This document shows, piece by piece, positions 1 to 7,516 of a stretch of 64,000 nt of DNA. A program made the position numbers and the translations under genes. Origin of the DNA: Deltaproteobacteria bacterium (GTDB taxonomy: Bacteria; Myxococcota_A; Polyangia; Polyangiales; Ga0077539). The stretch spans positions 62,001-126,000 of the forward strand of contig CANJUR010000002.1 in assembly GCA_947477565.1 (NCBI GenBank), written 5' to 3'. The stretch's first letter is position 1, and every line of letters begins with the position of its first letter. The notes under the pieces were generated by a model, which had not been told where the DNA came from, searched no databases, and saw only the letters and a list, made by a program, of their open reading frames with translations.

Positions 1-191
1 AGGGTTGTGGACATCACCCGCCCGCGACCGCGTTGTCAACAACGGCCACTGAACGTCATGCGGAGGATGTTCAAGAAATAGACCGCACAGAATCTATACG
101 AGTCGTCACCCGGGAAGATCCGAGCGTCAGGTTGCTAACGCAGACATCGCTAGCAGTTCGACTGCTCAGTGGTCCCTGCGCAGGCAACGGG

Positions 192-299
192 TCAGCCGTC
201 GCTGCCGCGGTCGTTGGGGGGAATCTTGCTACCGAGATACATCAGGCCTCCCACGAGGACGACCACCGCGAAGAGAGCAAGGATCTTTGGCCAGAGCAT
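192..299 (-). CDS. possible 35-residue single-pass membrane peptide
   Basis: A short ATG-initiated frame follows the TolR-like gene after 28 bp on the same strand. The predicted peptide has a single hydrophobic stretch (about residues 6-22, ending LVGGLMYLG) and a short charged tail. No strong ribosome binding site is visible; a run of ten cytosines precedes the start on the coding strand. Position and topology would suit a small accessory of the TolQ/TolR cassette, but this is inference and chance is possible at this length. The remaining bases 1-191 hold only a weak 6-bp hairpin (152-166) and nothing I can assign. Confidence 0.3.
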   Translation of the reverse strand: MLWPKILALFAVVVLVGGLMYLGSKIPPNDRGSDG

Positions 300-303
300 T
301 GTA

Positions 304-313
304 GGGGGGGGGG
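304..313. repeat. G10 homopolymer tract
   Basis: Ten consecutive G on the plus strand, lying between the TolR-like stop (328) and the start of the small peptide frame (299). It is outside confident coding sequence, so length changes would only alter spacing ahead of the small frame. Confidence 0.6.
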
Positions 314-327
314 CGAGCTCAGCGCGC

Positions 328-903
328 TCAGCTGGAAGTCCGAGCCTTCAGGACAAGCAGTTGGAACCCAGCGAAGCCAGACTGGCCGCAGGTGTAGAGC
401 ACCTCGAAGATCGTTCGCGACGGGATGCCGTGGTCCGCGATGATGGCGATCTCCCCCCGGAAAGGCTGGCCAGCGCGTTCGGCGATGGTGCGCGCGACCT
501 GCACCTGGTCACGCATCGACTCCGCAAGCGGATTAATCATCAGCCCGGTCCCGCCTCCACGCTTCTGCGACGGATCGACGTAACCGTTACGCAGGGAGGT
601 AATAAATCGACCGTTCACCGTGATCGAAACCCTCGATACGATCACTTGCAGCGCCTGCGAGGGCGACGTGTTGACCGAGGAGTGCGGGAGCCGGAGGTCG
701 TCACTCTGCGGCACGTTGGCAGGCGACGAAGACAGCGACTTGAGGAGGAAGACCAGGATGATGGTCATCATGTCCATCATCGCCACGATATTCAGGTCTT
801 CTGCGACGTGCTCTACGCGGCGCGAGCGTGACTTCCGAGCGATCTCCCGCTTGACCTGCAGGATGCTCGCCTTCGAATGGGCGACGTCCGTCTTCTCAGT
901 CAT
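328..903 (-). CDS. ExbD/TolR-family proton-channel subunit (third gene of minus cassette)
   Basis: Inner-membrane ExbD/TolR/MotB-type stator protein, 191 residues. A basic cytoplasmic N-terminus (to about residue 35) is followed by one transmembrane helix (about 40-57) carrying the family aspartate (D44, in AMMDMMT) that takes part in proton flow, then a periplasmic domain. It lies 3 bp after another TolR-like gene and should be co-transcribed with it and the TolQ-like gene upstream. One TolQ with two TolR subunits is the composition of the Myxococcus gliding motor AglRQS, but also occurs in TonB-type systems, and no tonB, tolA, tolB or pal is in view. Family assignment is secure; the cellular role is open. 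Confidence 0.88.
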   Translation of the reverse strand: MTEKTDVAHSKASILQVKREIARKSRSRRVEHVAEDLNIVAMMDMMTIILVFLLKSLSSSPANVPQSDDLRLPHSSVNTSPSQALQVIVSRVSITVNGRFITSLRNGYVDPSQKRGGGTGLMINPLAESMRDQVQVARTIAERAGQPFRGEIAIIADHGIPSRTIFEVLYTCGQSGFAGFQLLVLKARTSS

Positions 904-906
904 CGC

Positions 907-1536
907 TCAGTTCCTCAGGACGCCGAGGGTGACCTCGGGAAAGAGGCAGTCGGGGTTGGAGTAGTTTCCCTGACCTCCATTTTCGGGGAGGTGGCATGCA
1001 TCGGAGCGGGACTCGCGCACCGCATCGACCGCCTTTACCAGCACCCCATAGGGGATGTCCCCATTGGGAGACACGTTGATCGAGTGGTCATCCTCGACCT
1101 CCGTCGCCCACTGCTGACGGATCGCCCGCATGCATTGTGTAAGGGCGGCGAAGTCGTGAGAACTACCATCGGCGTCGGGTGCGGGGCGGTTGGGCACCGT
1201 GATCGACGCCTGCCCGACCGTGCGACAGCCCGGCATCAAAAATCCACCACCGGCACCGACAATAAAGCCGTTGGGGGCCACCTTGACTGTGATGTTGAGC
1301 CGCTGTCGGGTGTCTGGCTGCGCATTGGAGTGGGGGCCGCTCGACGGCGCAGGCACAGGTATGGTGGCAGTGAACACGGTCGCGATGCTCGCCAGGATGA
1401 ACATCAGAACGTTCATGATGATATCGAGGAACGGGATGATGTTCAGCTCACCACCGCCATCGTCCGGCCCATGATGCTTGGGCTTGGACTTGCGGCTGAT
1501 GATCGCCCGCTGCGCAGCCGTGAACTTCCCGCTCAT
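907..1536 (-). CDS. ExbD/TolR-family proton-channel subunit (second gene of minus cassette)
   Basis: 209-residue TolR/ExbD homologue. One transmembrane helix (about 34-55) contains the conserved aspartate D38 (NIIPFLDII), followed by a periplasmic part longer than usual with scattered cysteines (for example PGCRT, TQCMR, DACHL, PDCLF), which could form disulfides. The start overlaps the stop of the TolQ-like gene by 4 bp, indicating translational coupling. Sequence differs clearly from the other TolR proteins here, so the two subunits of the cassette are not recent duplicates. It probably forms part of a heteromeric stator with the adjacent TolQ and TolR proteins. Confidence 0.88.
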   Translation of the reverse strand: MSGKFTAAQRAIISRKSKPKHHGPDDGGGELNIIPFLDIIMNVLMFILASIATVFTATIPVPAPSSGPHSNAQPDTRQRLNITVKVAPNGFIVGAGGGFLMPGCRTVGQASITVPNRPAPDADGSSHDFAALTQCMRAIRQQWATEVEDDHSINVSPNGDIPYGVLVKAVDAVRESRSDACHLPENGGQGNYSNPDCLFPEVTLGVLRN

Positions 1537-2231
1537 CCCTGGTTACGGCCGGTCGTGAGGAGGTTGGTGAGCTTCGAGGACGTCAACTCGACATCCGCGA
1601 GAATCTTCTTCGCCTGCCCGTTGATAAGCATGTGCGCGACCATGCAACTCACCGCGATGCCGAGACCTAGTGCGGTGTTGTTCATGGCCTCGGAGATGCC
1701 GCGCGCCAGGAGCTGCTGGCGTCGGCCGGGATCAGCGACTCGGTCGAGCGCACTGAAAGTGTGGATGAGACCGAGAATCGTCCCGAGAAGACCGAAGAGG
1801 GTGGCAATGTTGGCGAGCGACCAGAGCGCGCCGATGCGCTTCTGAACTTGAGGCTCGATGTCCATCACCTGCTCTTCGATCGCAACAACGACCGCCTCTT
1901 CGCCGCGGTTCACTTGCATGAGGCCCGCGCGGAAAACCCTCAGAATAGGAACGTCGTCTGCCTCACACAACTTGATCGCGCGGTCGATATTGTTCGCCTG
2001 CACGAGCTTTCGAACCTGTGCGAGCAGCTCCTTGCTGTTCACACGAAACTTCGACAGAAGAAAGATCACCCGCTCCGTAATGGTGGCAAGCACCACGATG
2101 GAGATGAAGATGTTCACGAAGAAGGGCCAGCCCAGCTTCTCGTAGAGGCCCGCGAGCCCCACCGCGTCTTGCGGGTGATCTCCACCCGTCTGCTGAGCCA
2201 TCAGTAGCAACTGCACCAGCGCCGATTGCAT
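1533..2231 (-). CDS. ExbB/TolQ/MotA-family proton-channel protein (minus cassette)
   Basis: 232-residue TolQ/ExbB homologue, first gene of the minus-strand cassette. Three transmembrane helices fit the family: about 35-53, 138-158 and 186-203. The large cytoplasmic loop lies between helices 1 and 2, and the typical glycine-rich run FGLLGTILGLI is in helix 2. Subunits of this family assemble as a ring around two TolR/ExbD helices and use proton-motive force to move envelope partners. A promoter candidate lies about 200 bp upstream (2433-2462). It resembles AglR of the gliding motor in genetic context (one TolQ, two TolR), but orthology cannot be decided from one sequence. Confidence 0.9.
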   Translation of the reverse strand: MQSALVQLLLMAQQTGGDHPQDAVGLAGLYEKLGWPFFVNIFISIVVLATITERVIFLLSKFRVNSKELLAQVRKLVQANNIDRAIKLCEADDVPILRVFRAGLMQVNRGEEAVVVAIEEQVMDIEPQVQKRIGALWSLANIATLFGLLGTILGLIHTFSALDRVADPGRRQQLLARGISEAMNNTALGLGIAVSCMVAHMLINGQAKKILADVELTSSKLTNLLTTGRNQG

Positions 2232-2432
2232 CGTCCTCTACGCTCCTTACTCCGTTCTTCGAACCGCTGTCTGCTTCACGAGCCACCCTACGGTACCGTA
2301 GTGGATGTATCGCCGGGAAGGGAGCGGTGATCCGAAGATGCTCACCGAACCTCAACCCCTCGCTTCATCGTTGGGTTGCTACCGAACTTTAGGATTGGGT
2401 TTGACCCCTCACCCACGCTGCGACGCGGCGGA

Positions 2433-2462
2433 TCGTAGCCCCTCGCGAAGACGGATGTCAAC
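2433..2462 (-). promoter_or_regulatory. sigma70-type promoter candidate for the minus TolQ/TolR cassette
   Basis: Reading the minus strand, a perfect TTGACA (2462-2457) is followed after 18 bp by TACGAT (2438-2433). It is the best promoter match in this intergenic region for the minus-strand operon. The predicted leader to the TolQ start would be about 195 nt. Confidence 0.5.
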
Positions 2463-2589
2463 GATACAAGCGTGACGGTGCCCCGCGAAAGTCTCCCCCC
2501 GACATTGGATCCGTTGTAACAACCGAAGGGCCTACCTACATCCACATACATTTCTTGAGCACCTGATCACCGCGTCGATGTCAGAACCG

Positions 2590-2616
2590 TTGACACCACG
2601 GTGCCCCCGGTATCAT
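2590..2616 (+). promoter_or_regulatory. sigma70-type promoter candidate for the plus TolQ/TolR cassette
   Basis: A perfect TTGACA (2590-2595) is followed by TATCAT (2611-2616). The 15-bp spacer is short; reading the -10 as TCATTT (2613-2618) gives 17 bp. The transcript would carry a leader of roughly 175 nt containing several hairpins before the TolQ start at 2798. Confidence 0.45.
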
Positions 2617-2628
2617 TTTGGCGCTTCT

Positions 2629-2730
2629 CGTCGGTCGAACTTTTCACCGACGCGAAATCATGTGGCACACGACACGATGGGTCGTGTATGCACGCACCGA
2701 TCAACCGGAAACGGTTCACCGGGTATACCC
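2629..2730 (+). other. cluster of hairpins in the leader of the plus TolQ/TolR operon
   Basis: Four structures follow each other. CGTCGGT/ACCGACG (2629-2652) has a 10-nt loop. ACACGAC/GTCGTGT (2667-2687) has a 7-nt loop. AACCG-GAAA-CGGTT (2703-2716) has a GNRA tetraloop. GGGTATACCC (2721-2730) is a perfect 10-bp palindrome. I do not recognise a known riboswitch. The rest of the 2232-2797 gap holds no convincing gene. Confidence 0.4.
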
Positions 2731-2797
2731 CGAACGCCGACCCACCGACCAACCCGGGGACACTCGGCATTTCCCACGCTCTGAGGAGGATTCTGCG

Positions 2798-3481
2798 ATG
2801 TTGCAAAGTCTGGGTCAGCACTTCAAGGAAGGCGGATGGGGCATGTGGCCGATCGTCTTCTGGGCAGTGTTCGTGATCGCGATCAGTGTCGAGCGATCGA
2901 TGTACCTGTTCAAGTCGTCCATCAATAAGGATGCGTTCCTTTCCAACATTCAGAAGTGCATCCTCGCGGGGGACGTGGGCCGAGCGATCAAGCTCTGCTC
3001 GAGCGCTCAGGCACCCCTCGCGCGGATCGTCAAGTCTGGTTTGATGAAGGTGAACCGACCCGACGGCGAGGTTCAGGCCGCAATGGATGAGGCAGCGCTC
3101 CGCGAACTCCCGAAGATCGAACACCGCACCGCCTACCTCGCGCTCTTGTCCAACCTCGCGATGCTCTCTGGCCTTCTCGGCACGATCACCGGGCTTATCG
3201 CTGCTTTCGGTGCAGTGGGCGGGCACGGCGGTGAGGGCGGTCCGGCGATCGATCCGGCCCGAAAGGCCGAACTCCTCGCCGGTGGTATCTCGGAAGCGAT
3301 GAACTGTACCGCGTTCGGGCTTTGTATCGCCATTCTCGGGCTCATCGCCTTCGCGCTTCTAAACGGCAAGACCCAGCAGATCGTCGACGACATCAACGAG
3401 TCCACCGTCCAGGTGCTGAACCTCGTGGTGAACAACCGTTCGAAGATCAACGTGGGCTCGGGCCTGCAGGCGGCCGGATAG
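2798..3481 (+). CDS. ExbB/TolQ/MotA-family proton-channel protein (plus cassette)
   Basis: 227-residue TolQ/ExbB homologue. The ATG at 2798 is chosen because GAGGAGGA lies just upstream; the open frame extends further 5' without family similarity. Transmembrane helices fall at about 14-32, 114-136 and 171-188, with the family glycine motif SGLLGTITGLI in helix 2. A glycine-rich insert (about 141-149, GGHGGEGG) follows helix 2. It heads a TolQ-TolR-TolR cassette transcribed away from the similar cassette at 328-2231. Probably an inner-membrane stator using proton-motive force. The paralogue on the minus strand shares layout but is clearly divergent. Confidence 0.9.
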   Translation: MLQSLGQHFKEGGWGMWPIVFWAVFVIAISVERSMYLFKSSINKDAFLSNIQKCILAGDVGRAIKLCSSAQAPLARIVKSGLMKVNRPDGEVQAAMDEAALRELPKIEHRTAYLALLSNLAMLSGLLGTITGLIAAFGAVGGHGGEGGPAIDPARKAELLAGGISEAMNCTAFGLCIAILGLIAFALLNGKTQQIVDDINESTVQVLNLVVNNRSKINVGSGLQAAG

Positions 3482-3511
3482 TCTCTCTGGCCGCACGCAA
3501 GGAGTTCAGCC

Positions 3512-3985
3512 ATGGGTGGCGTCTCAGTCGATTCTGGCGGCAAGGGCGGTAAAAAGTCCGTCGACGCCCCGGTCAACATGGTCCCAATGATCGACCTGTT
3601 GATCTGTTGCATCGCGTTCCTTCTCATGACCGCAGTGTGGGTACAGACCGGAGCCGTCCAAGCGAGCCAGCCCCGTGGCGCGCCGGCTCCAGACTCACCG
3701 CCCAACCCGGAGCAGCAGGACCAGCTGAAGATCCAGATCTCTCCGACCGGCCTCCAAGTCGGTGTTAACGCTGCTGACATGCGCCAAATAGGGCGAACTC
3801 CGCAGCGCTTCACCGAGTTGAAGACCCTTCTCGAAGCACGACGTCAGGCCAATCAGCAGAACCGCGAGGTCTGGCTGCAGCCCGACGGTGCCGTCGATTA
3901 TTCGGAAATCATTGCCGTCATGGATACCGTCTACGAGGTCTACGGCAGCGCCGCTCGCGGCGAGGTCACGATCCGCTTCCTGTAA
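3512..3985 (+). CDS. ExbD/TolR-family protein (second gene of plus cassette)
   Basis: 157-residue TolR/ExbD homologue. A short glycine- and lysine-rich N-terminus precedes one transmembrane helix (about 24-43) with the conserved aspartate D28 (NMVPMIDLL). A proline-rich linker (about 52-68) leads to a periplasmic domain ending GEVTIRFL. It starts 30 bp after the TolQ gene and is followed 18 bp later by another TolR-like gene. The helix includes two adjacent cysteines (ICCIAF). Expected to pair with the neighbouring TolR protein inside the TolQ ring. Confidence 0.88.
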   Translation: MGGVSVDSGGKGGKKSVDAPVNMVPMIDLLICCIAFLLMTAVWVQTGAVQASQPRGAPAPDSPPNPEQQDQLKIQISPTGLQVGVNAADMRQIGRTPQRFTELKTLLEARRQANQQNREVWLQPDGAVDYSEIIAVMDTVYEVYGSAARGEVTIRFL

Positions 3986-4003
3986 GGTTGCAGGAGAGAA
4001 ATC

Positions 4004-4546
4004 ATGCCCGTCGCGAAGCCTGGTAAGCGCCTTCTTCATCACATCCCGCTGCGATTCGTGCAGAAGCGCGTCGCAGGCGGTGGTCACAAGTCCGTGACTG
4101 CCGACCTCAACCTCACCTCCATGATCGATTTCCTCGTCATTACGGTGGTGTTCCTCCTGTCCCAGTTCGGCTCGCAGCAACAGGTGCAGTCGAGCGCGGG
4201 CCTGGAGATTCCCGAGACCCACAACGCCGACACTCTTGCGAGCGCTCCCATCATCTCGATTTCCGATCAGGCGATCTTGATGGACGGACAACGCATCACT
4301 ACGCCGCGCGAGATCTCTGGCTCTAGCGACCGTATCGACCGGCTCTTTGAGCGACTCGAGCAGACCAAGCGCGAGTACCCAGTGCTTCACCCCGAGCGAC
4401 AGTTCGAGGGCGACGTTGTTTTCCAGATCGACCGGCACGTCCATTGGGACATCGTGAAGACGATCGCTCGCACCTGCGCTGCCGCTGGTTACGTGCGACT
4501 CAACTTTGCGGTCACCAAGGGCAACGCCAACACTGCCGCGGAGTAG
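4004..4546 (+). CDS. ExbD/TolR-family protein (third gene of plus cassette)
   Basis: 180-residue TolR/ExbD homologue with GGAGAGA-type spacing upstream of its ATG. An unusually basic cytoplasmic N-terminus (KPGKRLLHHIPLR) precedes one transmembrane helix (about 38-56) with the conserved aspartate D42 (LTSMIDFLV). The periplasmic part (about 60-180) has the mixed alpha/beta character of the family. It completes the one-TolQ/two-TolR cassette. The extended basic N-terminus could contact a cytoplasmic partner; that is speculation. Confidence 0.87.
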   Translation: MPVAKPGKRLLHHIPLRFVQKRVAGGGHKSVTADLNLTSMIDFLVITVVFLLSQFGSQQQVQSSAGLEIPETHNADTLASAPIISISDQAILMDGQRITTPREISGSSDRIDRLFERLEQTKREYPVLHPERQFEGDVVFQIDRHVHWDIVKTIARTCAAAGYVRLNFAVTKGNANTAAE

Positions 4547-4561
4547 TCCGCGAGGCCGACG

Positions 4562-5527
4562 ATGTCCCCTCCCCCTGATTCCCCGGTTGATGAGCCTGGC
4601 AGCTCCCACCGGGGGATGATCCCCCGCGACGAACTCCCCTTCCTCCCGCAGATCAAGTGGCGCTTCTGGGCACCTGTTCTGGTCGTCCTGGTGGGATTTC
4701 CCCTTCTCTGGAACCTCAAGCGCGATCGCGAAGCGCGGCGCCTCCGCGAGCGTCTGCTTCGCGAACACACAGCCCTCACCGCGACCCTCGGTCCGGACTA
4801 TCGCGCGGTGCGGCAGTTCATCGAGGCGTCGGCCTTCGCGGCCGTCGGACCTTACGCGGGCGACCTGCGTGACCCAAACCTTACCTTGGAAGGTATTGTT
4901 CGCGAGTCAGTCCTCTATGGGCGGGTGCGCGTACACGAGGTTCACTCTCCGGCAGAAATTGCCGCGTCGATTCGTCACCGCTACCCCGACCAACTCTGTG
5001 CGTGCCTCGGCGTCGAGCCGCTGCTTGCACGGGAGCTCTTCGACAAGGGTGCCTTCCTGCTCCCGTCGTTTGTCGACGCCGTGCGAGGGGCAAGCTCCAC
5101 CGAGCGGCTGCACGCACTGCGCGAAGATCTGATCTTCCGCCTGCGTCGCGACACGCCGCTGCTCGTCAATCATCTCCGACGCCGTTATTTCATTCTCGCG
5201 GTCGATGAAGCACACGCTTCGATCGACGGCCCCACGAGGGTCTTTATCTACGATCTGCCTGCGAGGCGTGTCGTACTCCGCGCTCGCGGGCAGGGGACCG
5301 ACCTGCGCGTGATCCCGTTTCAGATGGTGGGGCTCCCGTCGCCTCCCCCACGCGCACACCCCTTCACCGGCGAGTCTGTCAGCGGCCACGATTGCTCCGT
5401 CGCCAACACGGCGCGAACGGTGCTCGGCATTGCGCCGATGGGAATGCTCCACGCGCCGGATCTGCCGATGCCAGTCGCCGACGCAGGGAATGCCGACGTA
5501 GCGACGGTCAGCGACGCGCATCCTTGA
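4562..5527 (+). CDS. membrane-anchored protein of unknown function downstream of TolQ/TolR
   Basis: 321 residues, starting 15 bp after the TolR-like stop, so almost certainly in the same operon. One transmembrane helix (about 35-51, WAPVLVVLVGFPLLW) follows a 34-residue cytoplasmic segment, and about 265 residues would face the periplasm. A short charged or coiled section (about 54-70) follows the helix. I recognise no family. Its position suggests a component specific to this motor cassette, perhaps a periplasmic partner of the stator. The C-terminal 60 residues are proline- and alanine-rich and probably flexible. Confidence 0.75.
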   Translation: MSPPPDSPVDEPGSSHRGMIPRDELPFLPQIKWRFWAPVLVVLVGFPLLWNLKRDREARRLRERLLREHTALTATLGPDYRAVRQFIEASAFAAVGPYAGDLRDPNLTLEGIVRESVLYGRVRVHEVHSPAEIAASIRHRYPDQLCACLGVEPLLARELFDKGAFLLPSFVDAVRGASSTERLHALREDLIFRLRRDTPLLVNHLRRRYFILAVDEAHASIDGPTRVFIYDLPARRVVLRARGQGTDLRVIPFQMVGLPSPPPRAHPFTGESVSGHDCSVANTARTVLGIAPMGMLHAPDLPMPVADAGNADVATVSDAHP

Positions 5528-5558
5528 CGCGCCTCGCCGCCTCGACCACGGTGCCTCA

Positions 5559-6035
5559 GTGGTGAACCCGCCTAACGTCGAAGCACTTCGTTTGCTCCTT
5601 CGCGATCACGTCCTACGCAACAAGTTGAAGAGCTCGACCCGGCGCGAGTTGATCCTTGAGACGCTCGCAACCATCGGCCGACACGTCACGGCAGAGGAGC
5701 TCTTGCGCGAAGTGCGTACCCGAGACCCCCGCATCGGGGCAGCCACGGTGTACCGAACACTGCGAGTGCTGCAAGACAGCGGCATCGTCGCAGAGCGCCA
5801 CTTTGAGGGAGGTGCGTCGCGCTTCGAACTCATCGGCGACGACCACCACGACCATCTGATCTGTACGGTCTGTAGTGCCATCGTAGAGTTCGAGGACGAC
5901 GTCATCGAGCACGAGCAGAAGCGCGTCGCTCTCGACCATGGGTTCGAACTACTGATGCATCGGCACGAACTCTACGGCATCTGCCCGAAATGCCGCGCTA
6001 GCAACGCGATACCGCGCTCGATTCGACGGATGTAG
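5559..6035 (+). CDS. fur: Fur-family metal-dependent transcriptional repressor
   Basis: 158-residue Fur-family regulator. The N-terminal winged helix includes the typical AATVYRTLRVLQDSGIV segment. The dimerisation and metal-binding domain shows HHDHLICTVC and, later, GICPKC: two CxxC pairs that match the structural zinc site, plus the histidine-rich sensor loop. The wording HDHLICxxC...EFEDD resembles true Fur more than Zur or PerR. The start is GTG at 5559 or the adjacent GTG at 5562. It could regulate the neighbouring TolQ/TolR genes if those serve iron uptake, but I found no convincing Fur box. It converges with the M50 protease gene, 6 bp away. Confidence 0.85.
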   Translation: MVNPPNVEALRLLLRDHVLRNKLKSSTRRELILETLATIGRHVTAEELLREVRTRDPRIGAATVYRTLRVLQDSGIVAERHFEGGASRFELIGDDHHDHLICTVCSAIVEFEDDVIEHEQKRVALDHGFELLMHRHELYGICPKCRASNAIPRSIRRM

Positions 6036-6041
6036 TTCAGC

Positions 6042-7004
6042 TCAGCCGACCCGCATCGGAAGCGGCATAAACAGCAGGACGAAGAGTACTAGACACAGCA
6101 GCGCGATTGCCTTGCGCGCGGGTGTCAGCGGGTCGTCGCCGGCGGGAGGGTGCTCGTCCCCGGAGAGGCGAAGCACGACCCGCGTGACCACCGCCCACGG
6201 ACCCCAGATGAGCGCCGGCTCGAAGCGTTCGAGCGAAATTTGGCCATGCGGGGTCGTGCTCGCGATGTACCCCGCCAGCGCGAGCGCGTAGACCATCAGG
6301 CCCGCGATGAACCAGCGCGACCAGCGGTCGGCGCGGCGACCGAAGAGCGCGTAGGTGATGTGACCGCCATCGAGTTGCCCCACGGGGAGGAGGTTGAGCA
6401 TCGTCATGAAAAGACCCGTCCAACCCGCGAAGGCGAATGGATGGAGTTGCACATCGTAACCGCTTGGAATCGATCCGCAGACGACCCGCTTCAGGAGGAG
6501 GTAAAGGAGCGCGTCGCCCTCAAGGAGGCCGCCGGGAGTCAGAGCCTCGATCGGTGAAAGTGCGAGGCCAAACGCGGTGATCGGAATCGCGAGCGCAAGC
6601 CCGGCGAGTGGCCCAGCAGCGCCGATGTCCACGAGCGCGTTACGGCTGCCTATCGGACGCATCGAGATCACCGCGCCCATGGTCCCGAGCAGGTTGGGAA
6701 ATGGGATGAACATCGGCAGGCTTGCGGGCACCCGGTGGCGCCGTGCCAAGAGGTAGTGCCCACACTCGTGGGTCACTAGAATCGCAAGCAGCGGAACCGC
6801 GAAACGCCATCCCTGGCCGAGCAACCACCCAAGCGTACGCAGCGCACCAAGAATACCTGATCGGGTATACGCCATGCCGACGTACTCCTCGGGATGCCGA
6901 GGGAGGTGCTGCGTCGCTCCCGCATAGAAAACGCTGAGCACGGTCGAGCCGAAGAGCGCCATCGGTATCAGGACGGGAGGCCGATGGACGCGATCGTCGC
7001 TCAC
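6042..7004 (-). CDS. M50 site-2-type intramembrane metalloprotease
   Basis: Polytopic membrane zinc protease, about 320 residues. The catalytic HECGH (HExxH) is at about residues 79-83 in the second hydrophobic segment, and the third ligand motif NLLPVGQLDGGH at about 204-215. The sequence between resembles EGY-type/site-2 proteases (RRHRVPASLPMFIPFP). The GTG at 7004 is preferred because it overlaps the stop of the upstream SctL-like gene (GTGA); an in-frame ATG at 7034 would overlap more. Such proteases cleave transmembrane substrates, often anti-sigma factors, but no sigma or anti-sigma gene is adjacent. Co-transcription with the SctL-like gene is likely. Confidence 0.85.
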   Translation of the reverse strand: MSDDRVHRPPVLIPMALFGSTVLSVFYAGATQHLPRHPEEYVGMAYTRSGILGALRTLGWLLGQGWRFAVPLLAILVTHECGHYLLARRHRVPASLPMFIPFPNLLGTMGAVISMRPIGSRNALVDIGAAGPLAGLALAIPITAFGLALSPIEALTPGGLLEGDALLYLLLKRVVCGSIPSGYDVQLHPFAFAGWTGLFMTMLNLLPVGQLDGGHITYALFGRRADRWSRWFIAGLMVYALALAGYIASTTPHGQISLERFEPALIWGPWAVVTRVVLRLSGDEHPPAGDDPLTPARKAIALLCLVLFVLLFMPLPMRVG

Positions 7005-7516
7005 CGCCGTGACTCCGGCAGGGAGGCCAGCCACCTCGCTCGCGCCAGAGCCAACGACTCGGCCCAGTCCACAATCTGCCTGCCGTCCTCTGTCTCAACC
7101 GCCACGCATCCTCGGGTCATGGACGAATCGCCTGCGACCTCGATCCATTCCACCGCGAGCCCATCAGAGAGCGCTTCCGCCACGGCGCTTCGAGCGGCCG
7201 CTACGTCGTCGGGATGGGCACACACCAGAAGGCGTCGCGCACGGCGAGATCGCGTGAGCGCCTGCGATACCAATGAGTTCAGAACCATCGCGTCGACGGT
7301 GACCGCGTTGCCGATCACCCCTTCGGCTACGTCGAAGGCAAGCGTAGCCAGCGCGTTGTGGGACGTTGCCAACACCTGGTCGAAGCGAGCCCGCGAGGCG
7401 AGTTCCCACGCCACTATCGAGGATTCGAGAGCAGCACGCGCGCGCGCCGTCACCTCGATCGCAGTTCGCACCTCCGCGGCTCGAACGAGGGTCAATCCAC
7501 CCGCGCCCGTGCTCAT
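7001..7516 (-). CDS. FliH/SctL (YscL)-like stator protein
   Basis: 171 residues. The C-terminal half matches the FliH/SctL/YscL pattern: helical region with LAFDVAEGVIG, the VCAHPDDVAAARSAV segment, then GDSSMTRGCVAVETEDG, equivalent to the family's PGGCRVETE strand. These proteins link the FliI/SctN ATPase to the export apparatus. Both ends are coupled: the ATG overlaps the stop of the upstream gene (ATGA), and the stop overlaps the GTG of the M50 gene. No other flagellar or type III secretion gene is in the window, so this is an orphan here. Assignment rests on motif recognition, not an alignment. Confidence 0.65.
   Translation of the reverse strand: MSTGAGGLTLVRAAEVRTAIEVTARARAALESSIVAWELASRARFDQVLATSHNALATLAFDVAEGVIGNAVTVDAMVLNSLVSQALTRSRRARRLLVCAHPDDVAAARSAVAEALSDGLAVEWIEVAGDSSMTRGCVAVETEDGRQIVDWAESLALARARWLASLPESRR

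Noticed and set aside
3695-4768. Minus-strand open frame across the plus TolR genes (357 codons)
   Set aside because: Overlaps three good genes and has no recognisable feature or start signal.
328-5527. Naming the ExbB/ExbD genes tolQ, tolR, exbB or aglR
   Set aside because: Family certain, but no tolA/tolB/pal, tonB or glt genes adjoin, so a specific name would overstate the evidence.
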